This document shows positions 54,017-62,074 of a stretch of 64,000 nt of DNA, piece by piece. The notes under the pieces were generated by a model. That model was not told the DNA's origin. It ran no database searches and saw only the letters and a program-made list of their open reading frames with translations. The translations under genes were made by a program, and so were the position numbers. Positions within the stretch are counted from its first letter, which is position 1. Every line of letters starts with the position of its first letter. Location of the stretch: NCBI GenBank assembly GCA_015999765.1, contig JAECQR010000001.1, positions 620,001 through 684,000 of the forward strand, given 5' to 3'. This DNA comes from Flavobacteriia bacterium (lineage in GTDB: Bacteria > Bacteroidota > Bacteroidia > Flavobacteriales > Weeksellaceae).

Positions 54017-55157
54017 TTCCGCAACCACAAGATCCATCACAAAAATAGCTTTGGAATACAACTCAAACGATAAAGGAACAGCAGAGATGTTGGCTTCGAA
54101 TTATCTTTTGAGTAATACTGCAGGAGGTCAGTTTTACGAAATGAAAACTGTAGCTGAACGAAACCCAAAAGTAAAGAAGTGGGCATTGACAGGTTATATA
54201 TCACAGCCGGACGAAATTGGCAGAAAATTGAAGGATGAAGAATTAAAACAAATTGCGATGGAAGCTCTTGTAAACGTAGGTGTGACGGATAAAAATCAAT
54301 ACCGATTGGATATTCATAATAGTACAAAACATAAGCATATTCATTTTGTTGTCAATAGAATTGATATTTCGGGAAAGTGCACCGTGAAAGCACACGATAT
54401 CGGAAAGCGATTTGGTGAAGCCGTTCGAAAAATTTGTAAAGAGAAAGGATTATTGACCGATGTTGAAATTGGAATTCAAAAAAAAGCTAGGATGCTGAAA
54501 AGCTTGACCGAAGCTATCAGGTCAAAAGATAATTTTGATGATCTGATCTCAGAAATGAAGAAAAAAGGTTTTGAAATTCAATTGTCTTCAAATGTAAAAG
54601 ACGGGATTTCGGGAATGCGGATTGTGATGGAAAAAGACAAAAATTTTCAGACAGAAAGGATTTATAAAGCTGGGTATAAATTATCTGAAATTTCAAATCA
54701 ATTGAAAATCTCTGAAATAAAATCTCTATTTAAAATGAAACAAGCTGTTAGGGAAGTACAAAGAAATGCTGACAACTTAAAGGAGTTTCGGGAAAATCTC
54801 CAACAAAAGGGATTTTCTGTAAAGATCCAATATAACGGAGACTTTAAAGCTGGTCAAAAAAATCAAATTAAAGATATATGGATAAATGAAATTAATAATA
54901 GTCAAAACAAAAACGGATTTTTTTTCCGGAAAAATGTTGGATTCTCTCTTTCTTCAATAGATTCTAACCTTGGTGATCTGGTAAAATCATTAAGTCAAAG
55001 TAGTGTAAATAATGACGCAGGTAATCCTTTGAAAAAAGAAACAAATGAAAGCTTAATAGAAATTGCAGGCGGATTATTAGGTGACTTCCTTAATCCAACC
55101 TATGTTTCTCAGGACGAAGATGAACTCTGGAAAAAGAAGCGAAAATTAAGACGATAA
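54009..55157 (+). CDS. mobB: Relaxase/mobilization nuclease
   Basis: The 382-residue protein has the three-His relaxase motif in 'DIHNSTKHKHIHFVVNRID' (His103, His108, His110, His112). An N-terminal region 'ASNYLLSNTAGGQFYEMKTVAERNPKVKKWALTGYISQP' is also typical. Relaxases nick oriT and pilot the strand during conjugation with helper machinery. The element has no type IV secretion genes, so it is mobilizable rather than self-transmissible. It starts within mobC. Confidence 0.85.
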   Translation: MNNSATTRSITKIALEYNSNDKGTAEMLASNYLLSNTAGGQFYEMKTVAERNPKVKKWALTGYISQPDEIGRKLKDEELKQIAMEALVNVGVTDKNQYRLDIHNSTKHKHIHFVVNRIDISGKCTVKAHDIGKRFGEAVRKICKEKGLLTDVEIGIQKKARMLKSLTEAIRSKDNFDDLISEMKKKGFEIQLSSNVKDGISGMRIVMEKDKNFQTERIYKAGYKLSEISNQLKISEIKSLFKMKQAVREVQRNADNLKEFRENLQQKGFSVKIQYNGDFKAGQKNQIKDIWINEINNSQNKNGFFFRKNVGFSLSSIDSNLGDLVKSLSQSSVNNDAGNPLKKETNESLIEIAGGLLGDFLNPTYVSQDEDELWKKKRKLRR

Positions 55158-55177
55158 TCAAAAATTAAAAAATAAAT

Positions 55178-55789
55178 ATGGAAAATGAAAATAAAGAATC
55201 TAAAAGTAATGGAATGGAACTTTTAGAAAACGTGATCAAATCAAACAAGGAAAATATAGAACAAAATATCAAACTTCAGTTTGCCATTGAAGACCATACA
55301 ACCCTGTTGAACGAAGTACAGATCAGTTTTGAAGATGGACAGTCGACCAATAATGAAACTGTAGCCTTTATGAAAGTAGAGCAAACCAAAAGAGTTGAAT
55401 TCCTTGACAGTATTCCTACTCAGATAGAAACAGTTCTTTCAAAAGAAGCTAAAGATTATTTGGACGGTTTTGGGAAGGATATACGATGGAAGAAGAAATT
55501 TATTTGGAGCGGAATTGGAGTTTTTGTCTTTGCGGTTTTAGTACTGGTCGTCTCCATTAATTTCGCAACTAATTGGTACAAAGAAAGCATCAAAGCCAAA
55601 AGTGAATTGCGTCAAGATATTTTAAATGAAATTGCTGATGAAGGAAAAAAAATCTACGATGAAAATGAGATAACAATTTTGAGAGAAAACACTCAAATAA
55701 TGCAATTATGGATCAAGAACAATCCTAAAAAAGCGGAAGATTTTCTGAGGTTTAAAGATGGATATAACGCAAGTAAGGAAAATCATTAA
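55178..55789 (+). CDS. Small membrane protein of the mobilizable element
   Basis: The 203-residue protein has a charged, coiled-coil-prone N-terminus (1-95), one transmembrane segment (about 108-128, 'FIWSGIGVFVFAVLVLVVSI') and a helical C-terminal tail. It follows the relaxase by 20 bp. Proteins of this type commonly close Bacteroidota mobilization operons, perhaps linking the relaxosome to the membrane. The role is inferred from position only. Confidence 0.5.
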   Translation: MENENKESKSNGMELLENVIKSNKENIEQNIKLQFAIEDHTTLLNEVQISFEDGQSTNNETVAFMKVEQTKRVEFLDSIPTQIETVLSKEAKDYLDGFGKDIRWKKKFIWSGIGVFVFAVLVLVVSINFATNWYKESIKAKSELRQDILNEIADEGKKIYDENEITILRENTQIMQLWIKNNPKKAEDFLRFKDGYNASKENH

Positions 55790-55935
55790 AGAAATTATCA
55801 CTCAGCTGGAAAATTACTTTGGAGATGTAAATTAACGTGAAAACCTTTGGAAAGGAATTTCTCTATTTATCAAAGTGCTTCAGGACTATTATTACACTGA
55901 TAGATAATTAAAATTTAAAAATGTCATTCAAACTA
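55790..55935. other. Spacer at the end of the mobilizable element
   Basis: A 25-codon ORF overlapping the preceding gene (from about 55758) ends here, and the rest is AT-rich with no supported gene. No second copy of the tmRNA-end att core was found, so the right end of the element is not located. Confidence 0.35.
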
Positions 55936-56325
55936 TTAAAAACTATGAAGGAAAAGTTTTCCTAAATAATCTCGGTCATTTAGTTCCAAGCAAATTTCAT
56001 CAGGTGTAAAAATATATTTTTCACCTTTTTCATCAGTGGGTATATCAGAATCAATCAATGATAATATGTACTGCAAATCGTATTCGTCGCAGATGCTTTT
56101 TACCTTGTTCAATAATCTGATTTTTATACGATCATCGAGACCCTCTAAAATTCCATCGTGATAGGCAAACCTGAAAAAAGAACTTTGACGGTAGTGAATT
56201 AATAGAGCCAAATCAAAAGCCATACAAAGTATTTTCTTATATGTAGTACCCTGTGATTCAGAAGTCGTTAATAGATCGGCTGGATTTTGATAATCAGCAC
56301 TGTATTCTACATTTCCTTGTTTGTA
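55936..56325 (-). pseudogene. C-terminal remnant of a DUF2326 (SMC-like) protein
   Basis: On the minus strand the frame reads 'ADYQNPADLLTTSESQGTTYKKILCMAFDLALLIHY'. It continues 'FFRFAYHDGILEGLDDRIKIRLLNKVKSI' and 'YILSLIDSDIP', the C-terminal ATPase-like motifs of DUF2326 proteins. The frame is closed upstream by a stop at 56328-56326, and the N-terminal P-loop and coiled coil are missing. DUF2326 proteins occur in ABC-ATPase (SMC-like) defence or repair systems. This is a leftover from a larger gene. Confidence 0.65.
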
Positions 56326-56554
56326 TTAGGTAATAGGGGTAGCATTCGTTCACTAATTTGTATATTAAAAACTAATATAGAGGATACCGATCAGGAAACG
56401 ATCTATCAGAAAACAATTATAGTTATCTTAGTAGAGTGACGACTGATAGATTAAAAAAAATTAACTTATGTAACAAAAGTAGCGGTATAACACTTTGTAA
56501 ACCCCGAAATTTGTACTATAAAATTAAAAAAGTATAACCCTAAAAAATTACATT
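56326..56554. other. AT-rich spacer before the sulfur-transfer operon
   Basis: No gene is supported. A GAAATTTG element (one mismatch to TAnnTTTG) lies just upstream of the operon start and may serve as its promoter. Confidence 0.35.
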
Positions 56555-57946
56555 ATGTTTTTTCAGCATATTTATGATAAGAGCCTTGCGCAGGCTAGCT
56601 ATTTAATAGGATGTCAGGCAAAAGGTGAAGCCATTGTTATCGATGCCAAAAGAGATATCGATACCTATCTTCAGATTGCCAAAGAAAATAATCTCACGAT
56701 TACACATATTACAGAAACTCATATTCACGCCGATTTTTTGTCGGGTTCTAGAGAACTTGCGGAAGTGACGGGTGCAAAAATGTATCTTTCGGATGAAGGT
56801 GGTGAAGATTGGCAATATCAGTTTCCACATACCGGATTAACGAATGGAGATATCATTAAAGTTGGAAATTTAACTTTAAAAGTCATTCACACGCCGGGAC
56901 ATACGCCGGAAAGCATCAGCTTTTTATTGACCGATCATCCTGCAACGGACGAACCGGTGATGATTTTTACAGGAGATTTTGTTTTTGTGGGAGATATAGG
57001 AAGACCAGATTTATTGGAGAAGGCGGCCGGAATTACAGGAACTCAGGAAAAAGGAGCGAAAGAAATGTTTCATTCTGTTCAGGATTTTAGCAGATTGCGG
57101 GAGTTTATCCAAGTTTGGCCGGGACACGGTGCAGGTTCGGCTTGCGGAAAAGCTTTGGGTGCAGTTCCGAGTTCAACGGTAGGTTATGAAAAAATCAGAA
57201 ACTGGGCTTTTCAATATGAAGAAGATGAGGAAGGTTTTGTAGAATATCTGCTGGAAGGACAGCCGGAACCTCCAAAATATTTTGCAATGATGAAAAAACT
57301 CAACAAAGTGGAAAGACCTTTATTAAAAGAAGTTCCAAAACATCCGAAACTTTCCAAAGAAGAATTTTTGAAAGCTTATCAAAATGGAGTTAAAATTATA
57401 GACACGAGAAATAAAGTAGATTTTGCCCAAGGTTTTATACCAAACAGCATCAATATTCAGGGTAATAATTCATTTTCCACGTGGATGGGATGGATTGTCA
57501 ATTATTCCGAGCCGTTTATTTTGGTTGCTCAGGAAGAACAAATGGAAGATCTTACCAGAAAACTGATGAGAATCGGGATGGATCAAATGATGGGCTATAT
57601 TGATGACGTGAAAAATTTAGACTTAGAATTACAGACTGCCGATATTATTGATATTGAGGAATTCAAATCTTATCTGAACAGAGATAATATTCAGGTGGTT
57701 GATGTAAGAAATAAAACCGAATATGACGCAGGACGTATTGAGAATGCTGAGAATGTCTTTGTGGGAACTTTGGAGGATAATCTGGATAAAATTTCCCATG
57801 AAAAACCAATTGTAATTCATTGTCAAAGTGGCGACAGAGCAGCAATTGCCTATTCTCTACTGAAGAAAAACGGTTTTGAGAACGTCAAAAATTTCTCTGG
57901 CGGAATGAAAGAATGGACAGAAAAAGCAAACCCTGTAAAAAATTAA
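56555..57946 (+). CDS. Persulfide-dioxygenase-like metallo-beta-lactamase/rhodanese protein
   Basis: The 463-residue protein has an N-terminal metallo-beta-lactamase domain (1-250) with 'THIHADFLSG', 'IHTPGHTPES' and 'FTGDFVFVGDIGRPDL', as in ETHE1/BlhA-type persulfide dioxygenases. Two rhodanese domains follow. The first (about 265-350) lacks the active Cys and the second (about 365-460) has 'VIHCQSGDRAAIA'. Such proteins oxidise sulfane sulfur to sulfite and pass sulfur on. It starts a run of six co-directional redox and sulfur genes. Confidence 0.85.
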   Translation: MFFQHIYDKSLAQASYLIGCQAKGEAIVIDAKRDIDTYLQIAKENNLTITHITETHIHADFLSGSRELAEVTGAKMYLSDEGGEDWQYQFPHTGLTNGDIIKVGNLTLKVIHTPGHTPESISFLLTDHPATDEPVMIFTGDFVFVGDIGRPDLLEKAAGITGTQEKGAKEMFHSVQDFSRLREFIQVWPGHGAGSACGKALGAVPSSTVGYEKIRNWAFQYEEDEEGFVEYLLEGQPEPPKYFAMMKKLNKVERPLLKEVPKHPKLSKEEFLKAYQNGVKIIDTRNKVDFAQGFIPNSINIQGNNSFSTWMGWIVNYSEPFILVAQEEQMEDLTRKLMRIGMDQMMGYIDDVKNLDLELQTADIIDIEEFKSYLNRDNIQVVDVRNKTEYDAGRIENAENVFVGTLEDNLDKISHEKPIVIHCQSGDRAAIAYSLLKKNGFENVKNFSGGMKEWTEKANPVKN

Positions 57947-57947
57947 G

Positions 57948-58262
57948 ATGGATTTATTATCAATGTTATTCGGAAAAAAAGACAATGCTGCGCTGGAAAC
58001 TGCGTTGGAAGAAGGTGCTTTTTTGGTAGATGTAAGAACGCCCGTAGAATTTGCTTCGGGAAGTGCTAAAGGGGCTGTTAATATACCTTTGGATGTCGTC
58101 AAAGACCAGATTTCCAAGTTCAGGAATAAGAAAAACATCATTGTTTTCTGTAGAAGTGGAAACCGTAGCGCAATGGCAAAAGGAACATTGGAACGAAACG
58201 GAATCACGAATGTTCTCAACGGTGGCAGTGTACAGAATATGATAAAACTAACGGAACAATAA
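57948..58262 (+). CDS. Single-domain rhodanese
   Basis: The 104-residue protein is one rhodanese domain with the active loop 'IVFCRSGNRSAMAKG' and 'LVDVRTPVEFASGSAKGAVNIPLD'. It transfers sulfane sulfur between thiols. It starts 1 bp after the previous stop, and its last base overlaps the next start. Confidence 0.9.
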   Translation: MDLLSMLFGKKDNAALETALEEGAFLVDVRTPVEFASGSAKGAVNIPLDVVKDQISKFRNKKNIIVFCRSGNRSAMAKGTLERNGITNVLNGGSVQNMIKLTEQ

Positions 58263-58873
58263 TGAAAGATTTTTGGGACGAAAGATACCGCCAGTCAGAT
58301 TTTGTGTACGGAGATCAACCAAATATCTATTTTGCCGAAAAATTGGCTGAACTCACTCCCGGAAAAGCTCTTTTTCCTGCTGAAGGAGAGGGTAGGAATG
58401 CTGTTTATGCGGCAATTCAGGGTTTTGAAGTTGAGGCTTTTGACCAAAGTGAAGAAGGCAAAAAGAAAGCGATGCAGCTTGCTGAAATAAACTCGGTGAA
58501 AATAAATTACACAACGGTTTCGGCAGATACAATAGGTTATAAAAAAGAAAGTTTTGACCTTTTAGTAATGGTTTTTGCCCATTTTCCTGAAATATTGAGG
58601 CGGGATTTGCACAGACGGTTTTCATCGCTTGTGAAGAAAGGTGGGGGAATTATTCTGGAATGTTTCAGTAAAGAGCATTCTAAATTTCAAGACGAAAATC
58701 CAAATGCAGGCGGACCAAAACATTGGGAAATGCTTTATGATTTAGAAGAACTGAAAACTGATTTTTCCGATTTCGATTTTCAGGAAGCATATATTTCCGA
58801 AACCATACTGAGTGAAGGCGCTTATCACAAAGGAAAAGCTTCGGTTGTACGCTTTTTTGGTACAAAAAGATAA
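58262..58873 (+). CDS. SAM-dependent methyltransferase (TehB/thiopurine-type)
   Basis: The 203-residue protein shows a class I methyltransferase fold with 'ALFPAEGEGRNAVYAAIQGFEVEAFDQSEEGKKKA' (motif I and following strand) and 'KKESFDLLVMVFAHFPEILRRDLHRRF'. The N-terminus 'MKDFWDERYRQSDFVYGDQPN' is typical of TehB-like and thiopurine-like enzymes that methylate small toxic compounds. The substrate is unknown. The operon context suggests a role in sulfur or metalloid stress. Confidence 0.8.
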   Translation: MKDFWDERYRQSDFVYGDQPNIYFAEKLAELTPGKALFPAEGEGRNAVYAAIQGFEVEAFDQSEEGKKKAMQLAEINSVKINYTTVSADTIGYKKESFDLLVMVFAHFPEILRRDLHRRFSSLVKKGGGIILECFSKEHSKFQDENPNAGGPKHWEMLYDLEELKTDFSDFDFQEAYISETILSEGAYHKGKASVVRFFGTKR

Positions 58874-58881
58874 AGAAAAGT

Positions 58882-59121
58882 ATGGATAATTTATTTAAAA
58901 ACTGGAACTTTGTAAGGTTGCTTCGTCTGGCAATGGGAATTTTCCTTGTTGTAGAAGCCACACAATCTGGAATGTGGATTTTGGTGGCTGTCGGAATGGT
59001 TTTTGTTGTAATGCCACTATTCAATATCGGCTGTTGTGCTGCGGGAAACTGTTCTGTCCCAACAAGAAATTCAAAAAAAATGGGGATAAGGTTGAATATG
59101 AAGAAATCAAATAAAATCTGA
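58882..59121 (+). CDS. Small membrane protein (DUF2892-like) with possible 3' frameshift
   Basis: The 79-residue protein has two hydrophobic stretches (about 13-30 and 32-50) and a 'GCCAAGNCS' Cys cluster, as in the membrane part of YgaP-type rhodaneses. The annotated end after 'CSVPTRN' looks random. In the -1 frame from about 59070 the sequence reads 'KKFKKNGDKVEYEEIK' and stop, the kind of ending I expect for this family. An indel near the A8 run at 59074-59081 would explain it. It may pair with the neighbouring rhodaneses. Confidence 0.6.
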   Translation: MDNLFKNWNFVRLLRLAMGIFLVVEATQSGMWILVAVGMVFVVMPLFNIGCCAAGNCSVPTRNSKKMGIRLNMKKSNKI

Positions 59122-59124
59122 AAA

Positions 59125-59421
59125 ATGAATAAATTTCAGGAACTAATCAGTCAGGAGAAACCCGTATTGGTAGATTTCTTTGCAGAATGGTGCGGTCCAT
59201 GCAAAATGCAGGCGCCTATTCTTCAGGATCTCAAAAAGAATATTGGTGATGTAGCAAGCATTGTTAAAATTGACATCGACAAAAACCAGGCGGTTGCCTC
59301 GCAATTCGGAATCCGAAGTGTTCCTACTTTGATGATCTTCAAAAATGGAGAAGTAAAATGGAAACAATCCGGTGTTTTTCAGGCGGATGAACTGGAAAGA
59401 TTAATCAAGCAAAACCTTTAA
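59125..59421 (+). CDS. trxA: Thioredoxin
   Basis: The 98-residue protein has the active site 'FFAEWCGPCKMQAP' and the cis-Pro loop 'GIRSVPTLMIF'. It reduces disulfides and persulfides in the cytoplasm. It sits between two sulfur-transfer genes and starts 3 bp after the preceding stop. Confidence 0.95.
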   Translation: MNKFQELISQEKPVLVDFFAEWCGPCKMQAPILQDLKKNIGDVASIVKIDIDKNQAVASQFGIRSVPTLMIFKNGEVKWKQSGVFQADELERLIKQNL

Positions 59422-59422
59422 A

Positions 59423-60127
59423 ATGTATAAAAACCTAATCGTTGTATTTTTTCTCATCGCAATTACAGGATGCGGAAAAGCTCAGAGTAACAAAAGCGAG
59501 AGCAGTCTTCCTGCCAAAGAATTTTCTAAAAAATTGGACCAGACCAAAGATGCACAATTGGTTGATGTAAGAACACCTGGAGAATTTCGTAACGGTCATC
59601 TTAAAAGTTCAATGAACATCGACTGGAATGCAGATGACTTCACAGAGAAAGCAAAAGCGCTCGATAAGGATAAACCTGTATTTGTGTATTGTATGAGCGG
59701 ACCCAGAAGTACGGCCGCCGCTGCAAAACTTCAGGAAATGGGTTTTAAAAATGTATATGAAATGCAGGGAGGAATGATGAAGTGGAGGAACGCTGAGCTT
59801 CCGGAGATCAAAGCATCAACTGCTACAGGAATTAGTCTTGCCCAGTATAAGGAAATGTTGAAAAGCAATACTCCCGTTCTGGTGGATTTTTATGCAGAAT
59901 GGTGCGCTCCCTGCAAAAAGATGGAGCCTTACCTTAAAAAGATGGCTGCTGAAATGCCGGATAAGGTGAAAATTTTAAGAATAGATGCAGATGCAAATAC
60001 AGAACTCTGCAAAGAACTGAATGTTTCTGCACTACCGGTCCTGAAGCTGTATAAAAACGATAAATTAGTCTGGGATAATTTAGGTTTTGCAACAGAGCAG
60101 GAAGTGAAAAACAAGATTGCACAATAA
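59423..60127 (+). CDS. Rhodanese-thioredoxin fusion lipoprotein
   Basis: The 234-residue protein starts with a lipoprotein signal peptide ('VFFLIAITGCGK'). It then has a rhodanese domain (about 30-128) with the active loop 'VYCMSGPRSTAAA', and a thioredoxin domain (about 140-234) with 'FYAEWCAPCKKMEP' and 'NVSALPVLKLY'. Both active sites are intact. The fusion suggests a periplasmic or membrane-bound sulfur-transfer and thiol-reduction step paired with the cytoplasmic enzymes of the operon. Confidence 0.88.
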   Translation: MYKNLIVVFFLIAITGCGKAQSNKSESSLPAKEFSKKLDQTKDAQLVDVRTPGEFRNGHLKSSMNIDWNADDFTEKAKALDKDKPVFVYCMSGPRSTAAAAKLQEMGFKNVYEMQGGMMKWRNAELPEIKASTATGISLAQYKEMLKSNTPVLVDFYAEWCAPCKKMEPYLKKMAAEMPDKVKILRIDADANTELCKELNVSALPVLKLYKNDKLVWDNLGFATEQEVKNKIAQ

Positions 60128-60155
60128 TGTATTTCATATAAATTCTGTTAATGTT

Positions 60156-60186
60156 TTTGACCTTACTAATTAAAAATTTATATTTG
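60156..60186 (+). promoter_or_regulatory. Promoter of the efflux operon
   Basis: TTTG at 60156-60159 and TATATTTG at 60179-60186 match the Bacteroidota consensus exactly with 19-bp spacing. The transcription start would fall near 60193, so the ATG at 60192 cannot be the start of the next gene. Confidence 0.75.
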
Positions 60187-60224
60187 CAGGAATGACTTAT
60201 CAGAAATTAAATACCAATCATATA

Positions 60225-60593
60225 ATGAAAAGCGTTATTGCAATGTTTTTCATTATATGTATTTTAATTTCTTCCTGCGCTGTAAAATACGGTATCAAAA
60301 ACCTACTCAGTCTGCAGCCTTCCGCTAAAAGTCATACCTCCGCACCAAAGGAGAAATTTACCACCAACACAACCACGGCCTCTGTCTGCAACTTTTGCAA
60401 GGAAAGAGAAATTACCGCTAAAAATGATACCCATTTTTCAGTGGCGGAATTTCAGGAGCTTGCTGCATTTACATTCATTCTATTTGCAGGGGCGTTTCTG
60501 TTTATAAATCTAAGAGAACATCCATTTTACAGTACTTCCAAAATTGGAAATACGGTTCCCATCTTCATACAATACCGCAAACTTATCATTTGA
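60225..60593 (+). CDS. Small exported protein at the head of the efflux operon
   Basis: I chose the ATG at 60225, because the promoter at 60156-60186 places the transcription start beyond the upstream ATG. The ~122-residue protein has a lipoprotein-like signal ('AMFFIICILISSC'), a 'CNFCKERE' Cys pair in the middle and a C-terminal hydrophobic segment ('LAAFTFILFAGAFLFINL'). Its function is unknown. Similar small proteins precede metal-type RND genes in flavobacteria, as I recall, but this is weak. Confidence 0.55.
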   Translation: MKSVIAMFFIICILISSCAVKYGIKNLLSLQPSAKSHTSAPKEKFTTNTTTASVCNFCKEREITAKNDTHFSVAEFQELAAFTFILFAGAFLFINLREHPFYSTSKIGNTVPIFIQYRKLII

Positions 60594-60697
60594 TTTAAAA
60601 TTTAATGGGTCTCTTCTTGTAGAGACTCAAACGATTGATTTTAAATTTTTATTAATCCTTATCGGAATCATTTCGGTAACTGTTAATCTTTCATACA

Positions 60698-62065
60698 ATG
60701 ATAAGAAAAAGTCTTTCAGTCCTTATTTTTGGGCTGATTACTCAACAGTCTGTCCTTTATGCCCAGCAAGAATCACTTTTGGGTAAAATATGGACAGAAA
60801 CACAAAAAAACTATTCAGGGATCCGTGCAGCCGAGTCTGCAATAGAATCTTCAGAATATAACGAAGAGACAGTAAAATCCAAGGCATTACCACAGGTAAA
60901 GCTTCAATATCAAAATACCTACGGAACATTAGAAGGAAGCAGTGGTGGTTTTTTCCCACAGTCCGGTTTTTTTAATGTTTCCGGAAATAGGAATTCGGGC
61001 TCCTCTTTATCCTCAAACAATTTCGGCTCAGCCATTGCGGAGTACGAGATTTACAACTTCGGGCGTCAGAAATCCGAGGAAAGATCAGCAAATGAGTTCA
61101 CACAAAAGCTTAGGACAGATAAAGAATCCTATTTGCTGAAGCTCAAAAAATTGCTATCACAACGTTATCTTGACTATGTCTTTAATGGCGCCAAGCTCAG
61201 ATGGGCAGAGAGAAACTCGACGAGGCTCGAAGAAATCCACAGTTCAAGCAAAGCCCTTTCGCGTGCCGGTCTCAAACCGGAAGCAGATTCTGTACTTACC
61301 TATTCATCGTACGTTCAGGCATTGGCAATGCAAGATAATTGGTTTGGAAAGCAGCAGGCAGCAACAGAAAAACTTAAGGAATTTTACATTGATAATTTTA
61401 AAGTAGAGGATTACCAGGTCAGTCATTTTCTTGCCCCTGAAATAAATTCTTTTAACAGTGAGAAGGTTAATCCATCACATCCTTTTATAAAGTCCATCCA
61501 TCAGGAGTCCGAATACTATCAGACCAAAGCGGAAATTGAGAGAAGATCATCACTTCCGTCGCTTAAGATCTTGGGAGGTTATGCTTACAGAGGTTCAGGA
61601 GCCGATCCATATGGCAATGTCTCAGGGAAATTTACCGATGGTTTCTCCAATTCTGCCAACAATGCTCTTGTTGGACTTGGATTGACGTGGAATATCAGCA
61701 GTCTTCATACGAACAGGCAAAAAGCCAATATGCTGTCAAAAGAAGCGGAACGTCTGGGTTATCTCGAAAACCAGTATCAGCTATCATTGCAGACTGAGAT
61801 TAAAGCCCTTGAAAGCAGGATTGTAGAACAGCAAAAACAACTTAAGAAAGAAAGTGCTTCTGTGAAAGGCGCATCAGATGCGTACGAAATGTATGTAGCA
61901 AGATACAAGAGTGGGCTTATTACCCTCACTGAACTGTTACAGATCCGTCAGATTCTTGAAAATGCAGAAAAAAGTCAGATCGATGCCGCAAAAGAATTCT
62001 GGGAGCAGGTCATAGCAAAGGCTGAACTCACCGGCGATTTTGATTATTTATTTACCCAACTTTAA
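60698..62065 (+). CDS. TolC family outer-membrane efflux protein
   Basis: The 455-residue protein has a signal peptide ('GLITQQSVLYAQ') and two repeats of the OEP/TolC type with long helices ('ELLQIRQILENAEKSQIDAAKEFWEQ' near the end, 'SAIAEYEIYNFGRQKSEERSA' earlier). It forms the outer-membrane channel of a tripartite efflux pump. The RND gene follows 9 bp later. No periplasmic adaptor gene is seen upstream, so it must lie after the window or elsewhere. Confidence 0.9.
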   Translation: MIRKSLSVLIFGLITQQSVLYAQQESLLGKIWTETQKNYSGIRAAESAIESSEYNEETVKSKALPQVKLQYQNTYGTLEGSSGGFFPQSGFFNVSGNRNSGSSLSSNNFGSAIAEYEIYNFGRQKSEERSANEFTQKLRTDKESYLLKLKKLLSQRYLDYVFNGAKLRWAERNSTRLEEIHSSSKALSRAGLKPEADSVLTYSSYVQALAMQDNWFGKQQAATEKLKEFYIDNFKVEDYQVSHFLAPEINSFNSEKVNPSHPFIKSIHQESEYYQTKAEIERRSSLPSLKILGGYAYRGSGADPYGNVSGKFTDGFSNSANNALVGLGLTWNISSLHTNRQKANMLSKEAERLGYLENQYQLSLQTEIKALESRIVEQQKQLKKESASVKGASDAYEMYVARYKSGLITLTELLQIRQILENAEKSQIDAAKEFWEQVIAKAELTGDFDYLFTQL

Positions 62066-62074
62066 AATTTTAGA

